This document shows, piece after piece, positions 42,801-54,205 of a stretch of DNA of 64,000 nucleotides. The notes beneath the pieces are model-generated. The model saw only the letters and a list, made by a program, of their open reading frames with translations. It searched no databases and had not been told where the DNA came from. The position numbers were made by a program, and so were the translations under genes. The number at the start of each line of letters is the position of its first letter. Position 1 is the first letter of the stretch. Origin of the DNA: Mesostigma viride (taxonomy: Eukaryota; Streptophyta; Mesostigmatophyceae; Mesostigmatales; Mesostigmataceae); NCBI GenBank assembly GCA_009746045.1, contig RPFO01000104.1:5173895-5237894 (forward strand). The letters run 5' to 3'.

Positions 42801-45800
42801 TACCCCCCTTTCCCCACCTCCCCCCCCCGCCCCCCCAACTCACATTAGCCGTGCCACTCCTCCCCCCTCCCCCACTTCACATGAGCCATGCCCCCCCCCC
42901 CCCCCCCCATTTCACATCAGCCGTGCCACTCCTCCCCCCTCCCCAACTCGCATCGGCCACTGAGCCCCCACCCACTCCCCCCACTTCACATGAGCCATGC
43001 CCCCAACCCCCGCCCCCCTCTATCTCACATTGGCCGTGTGCGCCTTGGTGGGCGCATCGTTGAACCGGATGACCGCGGTGTGCTTATCGATCTCCGCACC
43101 AAGCTTGCGCTTGAGCAGGCTGTCCGAGCTGCCCACGATGGCACAGCTGGACCAGTCCGCCAAGAAGGGCAGGTCCTGGTCGGGGCGTTGCTTCAGCATG
43201 GCTGCAAGGGGGGGGGGGGGGAGATTAAGCGGCAAGGAGGATTGGGCAGGTGCAGGTCGCTGCGTTGCTTCAGCATGGCTGCAAGGAAGGAAGGAACAAG
43301 GAAGAAAAGAGAAGTGGGAAAGAGGGACAAGGGAGTGTAGGGAACGTGCTGGTCGGGGCGCTTCTTCAGAATGACTGCAAGGATGGGGGGGGGGGAGACC
43401 CGTGGCAAGGGACACTAGGGCAGGTCTGGCCGGGTAACTTGCTAGGCGGTACCACACAGAGTCATTTTGCTACGGTACAGCCACACTGCGGGAATAGCAG
43501 CCGATACCACAGTAACAGCCACCTACCTGACTCAAAACAACGGTTACTTTCAGCGCACTATAGCCACAGGACCTGACGCCAGATATACTTGCCGATACTT
43601 AATTGCTTGAGCCACGTTACTTGTTTGCTACAACAGATAAGAGCACAATAGTAAAGCACGCACAATGATAGCCAGCATTTCCGTAGCAGTGCAACAATGA
43701 CAGCCGCGCACCTGACTCGAGGTACAAGTAACTTTCCGCGCGCTAGAGCCAACGCACCCGGCTCGCGCTAAAGCTACTAGCGCAACCACCCGGCTCGCGC
43801 GAAAGCAAACTGCAACTAGCGCACACACCTGATTCACGCTAAAGCTACTAGCGCACGCACCCAGCTCGCGCTAAAGCAACTTGCACACATGCGCCTGCAC
43901 CTGACTTGTGCTAAAGCTACTAGCACACGCACCCGACTCGAGCGCGAACATGCGCGAGGGGAATCGGTGGCTGTGCGCGTGCGTGAAGTTCGCCAGCGAC
44001 ATGACGCACCACTCCGAGTTGACTGCAGGGGGGAGGTAGAGAGGCAAGAGGGGTAGGGAGACGGCAGAGGGGTGGAGGGGCAGAGGGGCAGAGGGGCAGA
44101 GGGGCGGAGGGGCGGAGGGGCGGAGGGGCGGAGGGGCGGAGGGGCGGAGAGGCGGAGGGGCGGAGGGGCGGAGGGGCGGAGGGGCGGAGGGGCGGAGGGG
44201 CGGAGGGGCGGAGAGGCGGAGGGGCGGAGGGGCGGAGGGGCGGAGGGGCGGAGGGCGGAGGGGCGGAGGGGCGGAGGGGCGGAGGGGCGGAGGGGCGGAG
44301 GGGCGGAGGGGCGGAGGGGCGGAGGGGCGGAGGGGCGGAGGGGCGGAGGGGCGGAGGGGCGGAGGGGCGGAGGGGCGGAGGGGCAGAGGGGCAGCGGAGA
44401 GGGGAGAGAAGCATGAGTGGGCAAGTGGGGGATTAGTGGGGAGAAGAGAATCATCATTCACCTTCCAACGAGACTCGTTAGTAGATGAACGCACCCCATG
44501 ACATGAAAACTCACACCACAACGGCAATAATCGTGTCCGTCTGGGCGTGCGCCCCCCCAAACTCCTGAGACCAGCACAGTATGAAGTCGCAAAGTGTTCA
44601 CCGCGTTCTTTATAAAGCGGCAGATAAACCCAGAGGATAGACCAGCCGTTCAGGCAGCACCTTAAGTGCTGCTGCAGCCTCTCCACAGGCAGTCCATTCC
44701 AAGGGCACTTCACAGGCAAAAGAATGGATCCAGCCTCCCCGGTGAAACAAACAGCGACCACCCAACACCAGACCTTGGGGACCCCAAAACAGCATGTGTG
44801 AAGACTGGTATACAAATATGAGCACTGATCTCCCTCGTATGCCTGCGGCCATGAAACACTCGCTGCTTACTGCAACTCCCTATCTAGTACGCCACCGTAG
44901 CACATTCAGCCAGCAGAATACCTTGTTTGCTCGCCCAGTCGCTCCCCTAACACCTCGACACCAAGGATTCCAGCAGCCACCACCTCTCCCCTACACACCC
45001 TGGCATCCTTCACATCCTTCAAGACCCCGCCTTGCATGGCATCCGTAACATCATTCAAAACTCATAATTGCCTAAAAACTCCCTGTCTGTATAATAAGGA
45101 ACAAAGGGAGAAAAGGAAACCGTGCCGGACACCAGCACCCACCATCCGTGGGCCGCTCTTCCCGGCACCCCATGCGGGGGTCCAGTGTCTCGCCCAACGA
45201 CGGCAGGATCGGGCATGCGCACGCGCCCTTGATGCACAGCGCGCCGCCGTAGCAGTCCTCCCGCTTGCTGCACTTGCACTTCTTGCCCATGCACGGGCCG
45301 TCCTGCCGCCTCTCGGGGATCGCGGGGCGGCCACTATAAATAGCCGGATCGGCCCCCGCGAGCCCCGGGTGTGGAGACGCCGCGATGCTGGCAGCCAGAT
45401 CCATGCGGCGGTACTCCTCCGCGAGGGCGATGCTGGAGGACGTCACGCTGGTCCCTGTGCTCACGTCCATGGGGACGGACGCCTGAAGCGAGCCGCCAAA
45501 CTGGGGGTACTGGGACAGCGTGTCATTCGTCAGAAGCGAGTGGCCCATGGGCCCGCCGCCCTCATCCAGAAGTGACACCGGGGCACCTTTTGTTTGGTAA
45601 TCGGCCGCCTCGTGCGGAGTCGCTTTCTTGGCGGCGGCGGCGGTCAGCTTGTCGTCACCCTTTGCAGAGCGTCGCAGCGAATCGATCAACTCCCAGTTCA
45701 CCGCGTGGATCGCTTGGTCAAGCGCGGTGGAGGCATCGTCCCTGCGGGTTGGGGGGGCAGTGCTCCCAGACGTCCCTGGGGCGAGGTACGTGGGTTGATG

Positions 45801-47393
45801 CAGCAAGGACTGCGGGGGGGGAGGGGAGAGGGGAGGGCAGGCGGGGCAAATGTAGCGTAGGAGTGGGTGGGTGTGGGAGAGAGAGACGATGGGAGGGAGC
45901 CACTCCCTGAACACAATATAACGGCAGTTCAGTATAGTTCCTGCCACTCGATTCAATAATGCACCCTGCTTGAATGCCATCTTAGATCTTAATAGTTTCT
46001 CCGGTATGCTCTCCAGTGAAGCATCTCATATAGCTTCTAGTGCAGTTTCAACGATTAATTTCTAGAACAGTTTCTAGTACGTTTTCTACTACGGTCTCTG
46101 CCCTCCGTGTCACCAATAGCCAGACCCCCTCTCGTACCATGTCACATAAACCACTTCTACCATAGCTTCGGCCACCAAACAGAACGCCGACCCACCCCAT
46201 CAATAGTCATGACACATCGCCTTTATCGTCAAAGTTGTATATCATCAATTAATGCCACAATTGTCAGAATAATATCTCACCTATCTTCTGCGACCCGCAG
46301 TCACGGTATCTAGTCCTGCCACTTGTACGAGCAAGCGTTCATTCACGTTCCTCTATGAACGATCTAACATCAGTCCTAGCACTTTTCTCGCATAGCCTCT
46401 GCCACCCGTGTCAACACTAGCCAGACACCACTCTTTACACATGCCACACCAACCGTTTCTAGCATAGCATCTGCCACCCAAAGCAACACGAGCCAGACCC
46501 CACTCTTTACACATGCCACACCAACCGTTTCTAGCATAGCTTCTGCCACCCGTAGCAAAACTAGCCAGACCTCCACTCTCTACACATGCCACACCAACCG
46601 TTTCCAGCATAGCCTCTGCCACCCGTACCGGCGTGGTCGGGCTGCGTGGCTGCGCCGTCACCGCGCGCGTCGGCGTATACACCGGCCGAGCGCCCGGCTT
46701 GGCACCACTCGATGTGCCACCGCCGCCCGGCTTGGCCCCGCCAGCTGGCTTGGCCCCGCCAGCTGGCTTGGCCCCGCCAGCTGGTGCCCGCTTGATCGCG
46801 GAAGGGGACGGGGCCGTGGGCGCCGAGGGCACCACTGCGCGGCTCGTCGTGCGCGGCGCTGCGCTGCTGGCGCTTGTCGGGCTGCTCGGGGCCTTGGGGG
46901 CAGGCGCGGCCGGTGCGGTGGCGACTGCGGTCAGCCTGCGGCGCCGTGCACCCTGGGGGGTCCCTGGCTCAGCCGCCGGCAGAGAGGATGACGCGAATGA
47001 TCGAGGATTGTCTTTGTGGCCAAGCCCCATGGCACGGATGGCAGCAGCTATAGTGTCATCATGGCTGGCAAGCCCTGCTTGACTGGCAAGGTCGGCAGGC
47101 TTCAATGATTTGCTGGCACCGCCTTTACTTTCTGATTCTAGCAACCGGGGTTTGGCATCCCTACCGCCCCCCCTGCCAGGTTCCCTGGAACCCGCACTCC
47201 CACCTATTTCCCCTAAGACTGAAAATGGTTGACCCCGGATGCCGGCTTGCGTGCTGTCGCCCCGGCTGACGATGCAGAGCATGAGAGCGAGGGTGAGCGC
47301 ATAATGGCGACGCCTTCCTAAACTCCAAGCCTTGGATGGTGATGACAATGATGCCCATGATGGTGACCGTGAGGACGCGGATGCAGAAGGCAT
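39823..47393 (-). CDS. GT29 sialyltransferase-like glycosyltransferase, 8 exons, 718 aa
   Basis: Exons on the minus strand: 47393-46629, 45809-45143, 44022-43933, 43201-43029, 42474-42366, 41313-41255, 40702-40577, 39990-39823. All junctions are GT-AG with matching phase and sum to 719 codons including the stop. Residues 29-44 (HYALTLALMLCIVSRG) form a type II signal anchor; a long Pro/Ala/Ser stem follows. A Cys-rich knot lies at about 422-462 (GPCMGKKCKCSKREDCYGG). The catalytic domain has sialylmotif L (CAIVGSSDSLL...IRFNDAPT, about 527-566), motif S (SGGFFGVALALHLC), motif III (RHYYKK) and motif VS (H693-x4-E698). It is probably a Golgi enzyme transferring sialic acid or a related sugar such as Kdo; the substrate is unknown. 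Introns are minisatellite-rich. Confidence 0.88.
40065..40195. repeat. Degenerate copies of the exon-8 acceptor in GT29 intron 7
   Basis: The exon-8 edge (agatgtccacctgcaggggg at 39981-40000) recurs as aaatgtccacctgtggggg (about 40067) and agatgtctgcctgtagggggg (about 40167), in the same orientation, roughly 90-100 bp apart. Confidence 0.6.
40321..40452. repeat. 8-bp minisatellite (CGACACGC)n in GT29 intron 7
   Basis: About 16 near-perfect copies. It is followed by CCATCATG-type repeats to 40570 that include copies of the exon-7 donor (gctcaccg). No coding role. Confidence 0.9.
41463..41765. repeat. 32-bp minisatellite in GT29 intron 5
   Basis: A unit beginning ggcaaagcgctggtgcc and ending gcaagtaccaa is repeated nine to ten times with few differences. 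It creates artificial open frames on both strands. Confidence 0.92.
41988..42118. repeat. (TTCC)n microsatellite in GT29 intron 5
   Basis: About 32 uninterrupted tetranucleotide copies: a polypyrimidine tract on this strand, polypurine on the transcribed-sense strand. Confidence 0.97.
42834..43035. repeat. Tandem copies of the exon-4 donor edge in GT29 intron 4
   Basis: The exon-4 boundary (tctcacattggccgtg, complement of GGCCAAT|GTGAG) recurs as ctcacattagccgtgcc, cttcacatgagccatgcc, tttcacatcagccgtgcc, actcgcatcggccact and cttcacatgagccatgcc. The copies are separated by C-rich spacers of roughly 20-30 bp. Confidence 0.75.
43195..43390. repeat. Tandem triplication of the exon-4 acceptor edge in GT29 intron 3
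   Basis: The string cgttgcttcagcatggctgcaag (exon-4 start plus acceptor) occurs at 43186, again near 43262, and as cgcttcttcagaatgactgcaag near 43359. Each has its own polypyrimidine-AG acceptor on the minus strand. Exon phase fits the downstream copy at 43201. Confidence 0.75.
43728..43932. repeat. Tandem copies of the exon-3 donor edge in GT29 intron 3
   Basis: Seven or so degenerate units of the type (agctcgcgctaaagctactagcgcacgcaccc) follow the exon-3 end. Each contains the complement of a GTGCGTG donor-like string next to the ctcgag(tc) exon edge. Confidence 0.7.
44088..44395. repeat. 9-bp minisatellite (GGGGCGGAG)n in GT29 intron 2
   Basis: About 34 copies with occasional gagaggcgg and one 8-bp unit. 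Strongly G-rich on this strand, so able to form G-quadruplex structures. Creates artificial proline/serine-rich open frames. Confidence 0.95.
46385..46628. repeat. Tandem ~75-bp repeats extending the exon-1 donor edge, GT29 intron 1
   Basis: Four units, each starting (minus strand) gggtggcagaNgctatgctNgaaacggttggtg. The first is fused to the exon-1 donor (ACGCCG|GTACGGGTGG). The other introns of this gene show the same kind of boundary copying. Confidence 0.75.
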
Positions 47394-50035
47394 GCTCCCT
47401 CGTGGGTAGATCGGCCCCTGCCCGCACCCTGGTGCGCAATGAATTGCGACGACAGGAGGGGGGGGATCAGCAGCAGGGGTGGCGACAAACTTTTAAACTA
47501 GATGTTAACAGGAAGTTCAAAGGAAGGAGGGAAGAAAACAGGAGGAATCTCCAAAATAGGCTACCGCTAGTTGCTACCTCTAGTTGGATGTGTGGCCATG
47601 CTGTTAGAGATCTGCCAGGCTAGGGGCCTGAAAGGAACAATAGCACAGATAGCAAAATAAGCAGGGTTTGTAGGGGTGGAGGGATGGTGAAACAGAGGGC
47701 CGAGAAAACAGGGCGGGTAGGGGGGAAAGGGGGAGCAGGGAGGAAAAATGAGAATGTTCGTGTTAGACAAGGGCCTATCCCCTGGCTGAGCTGCTTGCCC
47801 AACAGCCTCCCTAACCTTCATTTCGGTAAATTGCAGATAAAATCCAGACTGAACGAAAGGCAGAAAAGGCATGCCGAGTGCTGACAGGAATAATGCATAG
47901 CTCAAGTAAGGGCTGCAATGATGCTGCCATCAAATAGTGAGTGAGCTCTACTGACTCACTCACTATTGATAGCAGTAAATAGATCCGTCTAGCATCGTAG
48001 GCCGGTGCAGGCTGCAACAAACAACAGTAAGCACAGAAGCTCGCCCTGGACTGTCGTTGATATTTTTTATGACTGCTGCTGAGGCTCTGGCGACCTGGCA
48101 TCCATCGCATTCATGGAAAATTTTGCAATGATCAGGCTAAAGGGGACGGAAATATGGACAGAGACGTGCAGTGATATGGAGGCCAGGGAGATGAACTTCG
48201 GAGATTTATGGGCAGGTGGAACCAGCAATATACAAGACATGGCGGTCTGTGCTCCAAACCCCAAATGTTGCATGTGACAAGTTGTGACGAGTTATCTGCG
48301 CCAATCTGCAGAAAACTCCAAACAATATGCTGCCTCCTGCTCCATATAAATGTCCTGCTGGAGGCAAAGTTGAGCTGCACCCTTATTCTCCATGCATTTA
48401 TTCATTTTAACTAACCTCGCCGACCCAGTGATGATGGCATTCTTCCACTTATAGGGAGTGAACGCGACCGGCTTGCATGCAGAGTGCTAATGCCGCGTCA
48501 TCCCCAAAGTTGAAATGCATTGAAGCGGTAGATCTAAATATCTACCGCGACGGAAGGGAGTGTGCACAAAGCACGCGTGTGTCGCTGGGTAATGCGGATG
48601 ATCTGCTACCCTGCATCTCACGCATGTCAAGGTCAAAACCATAAATGTCTGCGGTTGATATATACGGCAGAAGAACCGCAATGCGACCTCAAATGGCACC
48701 AATCTCGCTAGTCATGCATGTGAACTAAGGATATAAAGTAAAATGGGCGGCGGTAGCCTATCACCATAGCCTACGTTCGAGGAAACGATTAGTAAGTGAT
48801 GCATGGAAAATGTGGCGCGGTCTAAAACCGGCTCTGCGCACACACGCACCCCCCCGTTTCGTGATGCACACTGACAGCGGCCGGTTACAGTATCTGGCAG
48901 GCTCCGTTAGTTGTACGGTAGTACGATAAAACAATGTAGTAAAAGTGACCGTAATATTGAGATACATTTAATACGGCCACGATCTTGTAGCACGCGCTCA
49001 ACGTGCCCCTGCAGCAAGGAGACGCTGTCAGCTCACAGCAGAACAACACGGCGCGGGAATAAACTCAACTCAACAGCAGAACCTAATATAATATTTCCGG
49101 TGAAATGGGTGTTAGTTTATTTCGCAGCAGAACCTAATATAATATCCTGCCTGCTCCTGTCGTTCTTCTCAGTAGTCAGTAGTCACTAGTGAGTACTACC
49201 GATACTCTGCCGTGACAGCTGACAGCCAGTTGTGTGGCGAATGCAAGTTTCATGTGTCATTGCATGACCCCGCGACGGCTACAGTCTACACCCCCCGCCG
49301 CCCCCCCAACGTTTAAGAATCCCAGGTTTATGAGAATATAGCCAGATAGGGGACATCAGTCATGACACACTCCACAGACCACAGTTTATAATCATATACG
49401 AAGGCAAAATGAAAAAAGTTAAAACGTTAGCCTCCGACAATCTGGAGCTGTCAGGTATCATTAATTTATTCTGGAAGGTTCCGCCTTGCGACACGGAGCG
49501 GTAACTGGTCACGGTGAATGGTGATAATGGATGTTACTGCACGCTGAAAATTCATCGTAAATCACGGGCATAATCAGGTTGGCGTATCTAGCCGGCATTC
49601 TCCTTAGCTAGCACATGACACATCTATCTGTTTCTACGCCGATGAAATGCGGCTTGAAAGGCACCTAAATTGATGTCGAACTTGGAGAAAGGGTAGTCAG
49701 GATGCCGGAGAGTATGCCAGAGTGCATGCCAGAGTGGGCTACCACAGGTTTCATGCCCGCCTCGAAGCCAACTAACGCCAATATGACAAACTAGTTTAGA
49801 TAGGCATAAACTATTGCTGGCAGTAAGTTACTCGGAACATTCGCGGCTGGGGGCCTTTGAATCTTTGCACAATTTGGCGACTCTGTTACCGCGGCAACCG
49901 AGTTGCGTGCCAAATCATAAGGCAAGCCAAAAAACGGCCACGCGTATCTTAGGTGAATTGCTGGCATAAAGGCCTCCGGATCAGGAGATAACAGCCGTAG
50001 CAAGCGTCGGGCAAGCGGTTCAGCAGCAGCGCACA
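47394..50035. promoter_or_regulatory. Divergent intergenic region between GT29 and ARL2 genes
   Basis: 2.6 kb without a recognised coding region; it must contain both promoters. Features seen: a perfect 13-bp hairpin (aatagtgagtgag ... ctcactcactatt) at about 47932-47966; an A/G-rich tract at 47690-47760; a local duplication (cagcagaacctaatataatat) at 49073 and 49126; and a C-rich run near 49290-49310. Confidence 0.4.
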
Positions 50036-53000
50036 ATGGGGCTCCTAGCCATTATCAAGAAAGTGAAGGCGAAGGAGAAAGAGATGCGTCTGCTGATGGT
50101 GTAAGTGCATGACTTGCGGTGCAGGCCTCATGGTGTAAGTGCATGCCTTTAACTCAATCTCGCTTGTACTTTCGCTAATACGGAACAACCGGCACGCCTG
50201 AAGCTCCACGTTCCCCCGTAAAGCTGTAGAAGTTTACCGCTGCCTTGGACAAAATTCTGACGACAGGCTCCCATTGCAAGCACATCCTGGCCGAGCTGCT
50301 ATAATTAGTTTGTAATTATGGCCGCTATTTTGATGCTCTCCTGTTTGCTCATATGACTTGTGCCAAATATTCCAGTATACCGTGTCCCTATTCTTGCAAT
50401 CGATGGCAATTAATGCATGCTCCTTGTGCACAACCTCCCTTCTGCTTGTCTGTGCCAGCGGCCTGGACAACGCAGGCAAGACCACGATCGTAAAGCGCAT
50501 CAATGGGGAAGACGTGTCGACCATCAGCCCCACGCTCGGCTTCAACATCAAATCCATGGAGTACAAGGGGTAAGTAAAAACAGTTAGGCCCAGGGGAGGG
50601 CAAAAGTAACAAGCCCATAACGTACACGGGGTGACTGGTAGTTATCAATTGCAGTACAAGGGGCGAGCAATAGTTATCAAGTGCAGTACAGGGGGTGAGG
50701 AAAGGTATCAAGTGCTTGCAGTACAAGGATGCGAGCCCTTGTGTGGAACCTGAATGCCTGGATCATGGTTGACTTTTCGGATGATGTTTATATACCTGAG
50801 TCATCTGTGATGTGGAGACGATGGAGCTATGGTTGATGAGCTGGTGACCTTCACCAGTTCGTTGGTGGCTACCCTGGGCTATGGGCGATGCACGACCCTC
50901 CCAAGGGAGGCCCGTGAAGGAATGGATGCTTTGGTTTGCAAATGCACGGGCTGTGCACTTGTGGCCTTCAGCAAGGGCCAGCACGGATAACCATACCCGG
51001 GTCATGGGTCATGTGCATGTGTACCCTATAGCGATGCATGGATAGGACCCTCAGCATGGCATGGATAACCACACCCGGGTCACGTGTCATGCGTGCGTGA
51101 GGTGCCACAGCTTCCGCCTCAACATCTGGGACGTGGGTGGCCAGAAGACTCTTCGATCCTATTGGCGCAACTACTACGAGCAAACGGACGGCTTGGTCTG
51201 GGTGATTGACAGTGCGGACGTGAGACGATTGGAGGACTGCAAGAAGGAGCTGCATGGGCTGCTCAAGGAGGAGGTGAGGATGGCCGTTTTAGGGACAGGG
51301 GGGGGAGCAATGCAGTAACGGCGGCGGGAGGAGCCGCACGAACTGATCACGGAAGTGGGTAGGAGGATGGTAGGGTAAGGTGAGGCGAGGTGGGGATGAT
51401 GGTAATGGGGACGGCGGGAGTAGTCACGCGACGAGGAGCGTAAGACAGGAGGGGGAGGAGGGGGAGTGGCACAGTTTGCGCAGCATCAAGGTGGAGGTGA
51501 TGATGATGGTAGTAGGGCGAGGGGAGCCGGGAGTCTCACAACAGGGGCGGCCAGGAGGCACTGCACGGGCTGCGAAGGGGGAGAGGAGGGCCAACGGGGC
51601 GTGGGGAGAGTGATCCAGTAGTGGAGAGCGCTCTGATGATTCGTGTCGTACGGATCTCTTTCATTCTGGGCTGCTGGCATGGCCATGACGCGTTAGCCTG
51701 TTAGCCGTTTTGTCCTCCCTCCCCCCTCCCCCCGGCCTCTTTGCCCCAACCTATCCATCTGCCACCCCCAAACCGCTACCCTATCCCCCTTCCCTCTTGT
51801 TCCCTCACTCGGTTCCTTGGCACCCATTCTACCCCGTCGCATCGCCACGCGTGCCCCTCTTACCGTCTCTACCAACACAACTACCGTACGCTACTATACA
51901 ACAAAATGTGTGGCAGTATCGCCACGCGTGCCCCTCCCACCCTCCAGGTGTTTGCTGCCTTGCCACTTGTTTGCTGCCAGAGGGCCGGTGTTTGCTACCC
52001 TGTCACTTGTTCGCCACTCCTCCCTCTAGGCAGGTGTTAGCCACTTGCTTGCTGCTACAGGGCTGCCGAGGTGGGCAATTCGAGGGGAACCACCGGAGCG
52101 CTGCATTAGTTGTCACCTGAGGAGTGATTGCCTGGCAAAATTTAGGAATGGTCACTGTACTGGTCACTGTAAACCTTTGTTGGTTGCCTTGCCAAGCCAA
52201 TGGACACCTGGATGCCGCCCCTCAATCGCTAGTCCATCGCAGCTGTGCCCATCACAGCGGGTGAGGTTCCGCCATTCGCCACAGTACGTCGTCACTATAG
52301 TTCATCGCTACAGTCCCTCACATCGCTATAATTCATCGCTACAGTACCTCGCATCGCTATTATTCTTGAAGGCATTGTTCTCAGAATATGTATGCATGCG
52401 ATCTCCAGACACCGCGTCATGGAAAGCCCATCTACCGAACTCTTAATTGCATCCTTGCCTGACATTTTTTGATGGCGCGATCTCAAAGCCCGCATTGCCA
52501 TTCTCAGAAGCGGCCTCTCAGCTCGCCCCTCCTCGCTACGTTTTCTCTGTGCATGGCGCCTGGGTGTGGCGTTGACAAGCAGAAACTCGCGGGCGCCTCG
52601 CTGCTCATCTTCGCCAACAAGCAGGACATCTTGGGTGCACTGGATGCGGCACAAATCGAACAGGTGCACCCAAGCAAGGCCCCCCTTCTACCGCTTGGCA
52701 AGGCAGCACCTGAGTGGTTAGATCCTCATTCCCCAGATTCCCTGTTCGCAACTGACGATTTTATATGATAGCGACTAGTACCCTAATACTAGTCTTTAGT
52801 ATTATAGTGGCTGGGACCACAATTCTAGTACTACTACGATAGTGATCCTAGTATAATCACTAATATACTAGTATTTAGCATAATAGTGATTAGTACACCA
52901 ATACAGGTATTTAATTTAATAGCGATCAGTATCCAAAGACTACTTAACCTTTAGTATACACATAAGCACGAATGCTGCTACTAGTTAAGCTAAAGTCACA

Positions 53001-54205
53001 CTACTACGTAGTACTAATGCTGCTACTAGTTAAGCTATAGTCACACTACTACGTAGTACTAATGCTGCTACTAGTTAAGCTATAGTCACACTACTACGTA
53101 GTACTTATGCTGATACTAGCTTAGCTATAGTTACACTACCACTACCACATAGTACTAATGCTGCTACTAGTTAAGCTGTAATATAGTAGTATGTACACAT
53201 ACATGCTTAAGTGGATACAGGGGGGAGCGCTCTTGTCTGTAAACCTTACCTGCAGGTATGTTTTGCATCTTCTAGTCTGTCACACCAGGGCGCTCTGTGT
53301 AGTGGCTAGTCATGGCAGTAGAGGCCTGTACATGGCCGTGATCGGATCTAGCCGTGCGGCACATGCGATGTATGCATCGCTTGCCGATCGATGCCAACAT
53401 ACGCTGCTAAGCGTGTGTGAGATGTGCTTTGATGGCATATTTGTGGTGCATAAAACTGGCGCTCGAGCTACCTGGCCCAGTTGAGTAACCCATTTGTATG
53501 GATGGTGGGTGAGGCAGGTACAGAAACCCAGGCTCTGGAGCTAAGCAACGTGGTGGAAATGTGTTAATGAGATGGCTTGTGTGTGTGGTGAGATGTGCAG
53601 GTGCTGTGGCTCGACATGATGGTGTGATAATGTGTTTTGGGTGGCGTGTGTGTGGTGTGGTGGAGCAGGTGGGCCTGAGCAACTTGATGGGCTAGTGACG
53701 GGCTGATTCTGGCCATGCCATCACTTGTGCGTCAAATGTAAATAATGTGCGATTTGCAGTCGCTGGATCAAAGTGACATCATGACATGTGTTTGGATGGC
53801 ATGCGCGTGGTGTACGAGAACTGGCACTTGAGCTTCGCGTCATGAGGGCGTGAGTATTTGTTTGGATGGCATGTATCATGCACAGGCGGGACGAGCTGGG
53901 CGAGATGACGGGGCTGGCCATGACCATGCCATTGCATGGGTATTGATAATAAACAAATGCTACAAAATTACTGAAAGCAGGTGCTGCATCTGGGCTGGAT
54001 GATAGGCTGCTTATTATGCGTGTATGAAATGAAATGTGCTATGATGGCTTGTGGTGGCCTGGAGCAGGCGCTGGATCTGGGCGAGATGGTGGGCAGCCGC
54101 CACTGGAGCATCTGTGGGTGCAGCGCCATCACGGGGGAGGGTCTGCTGCGCGGGATGGATTGGGTGGTGTCTGACATCGCGTCCCGCATCTTCATGTACG
54201 ACTGA
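50036..54205 (+). CDS. ARL2: ARL2, ADP-ribosylation-factor-like GTPase 2, 5 exons, 185 aa
   Basis: Exons 50036-50100, 50459-50569, 51111-51273, 52583-52663 and 54068-54205 join in phase to 186 codons including TGA. The protein starts [20 protein letters not shown] (Gly2; the family N-terminus), with P-loop GLDNAGKTT (23-31), switch I TISPTLGF, switch [20 protein letters not shown], guanine-specificity NKQD (125-128), and [11 protein letters not shown] near the end. The protein is colinear with animal and plant ARL2 throughout, whose partners include tubulin cofactors and which acts in microtubule and ciliary trafficking. All donors are GT (the last is GTGCAC) and acceptors AG. No lesion seen. 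Introns are large relative to the exons and repeat-rich. Confidence 0.96.
50096..50145 (+). repeat. Duplicated exon-1 donor in ARL2 intron 1
   Basis: The 16-bp string ATGGTGTAAGTGCATG spans the exon-1 donor (50096-50111) and is repeated perfectly at 50130-50145. This gives a second, cryptic donor 34 bp downstream. Confidence 0.85.
50555..50735 (+). repeat. Five copies of the exon-2 donor edge in ARL2 intron 2
   Basis: The exon-2 end gagtacaagggg|taagt recurs as cgtacacggggtgac (50621), gcagtacaaggggcgag (50651), gcagtacagggggtgag (50683) and gcagtacaaggatgcgag (50718), at roughly 30-65 bp intervals, with the taagt part degenerating. Confidence 0.75.
52965..53180. repeat. 45-bp tandem repeat in ARL2 intron 4
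   Basis: A unit starting aatgctgctactagttaagc and ending ctactacgtagtact is repeated four times plus a partial. It contains the palindrome actacgtagt. The region upstream (52760-52960) is built of degenerate tagta-type repeats. Confidence 0.85.
53880..54100 (+). repeat. Degenerate copies of the exon-5 acceptor edge in ARL2 intron 4
   Basis: The exon-5 start (gcag|gcgctggatctgggcgagatgg, 54064 onward) is preceded by gcaggtgctgcatctgggctggatg (about 53978) and gcaggcgggacgagctgggcgagatg (about 53883). Confidence 0.55.

Noticed and set aside
43834-44815. Proline/serine-rich open frames (LRPSAPP repeats)
   Set aside because: Translation of the 9-bp GC-rich minisatellite in a GT29 intron.
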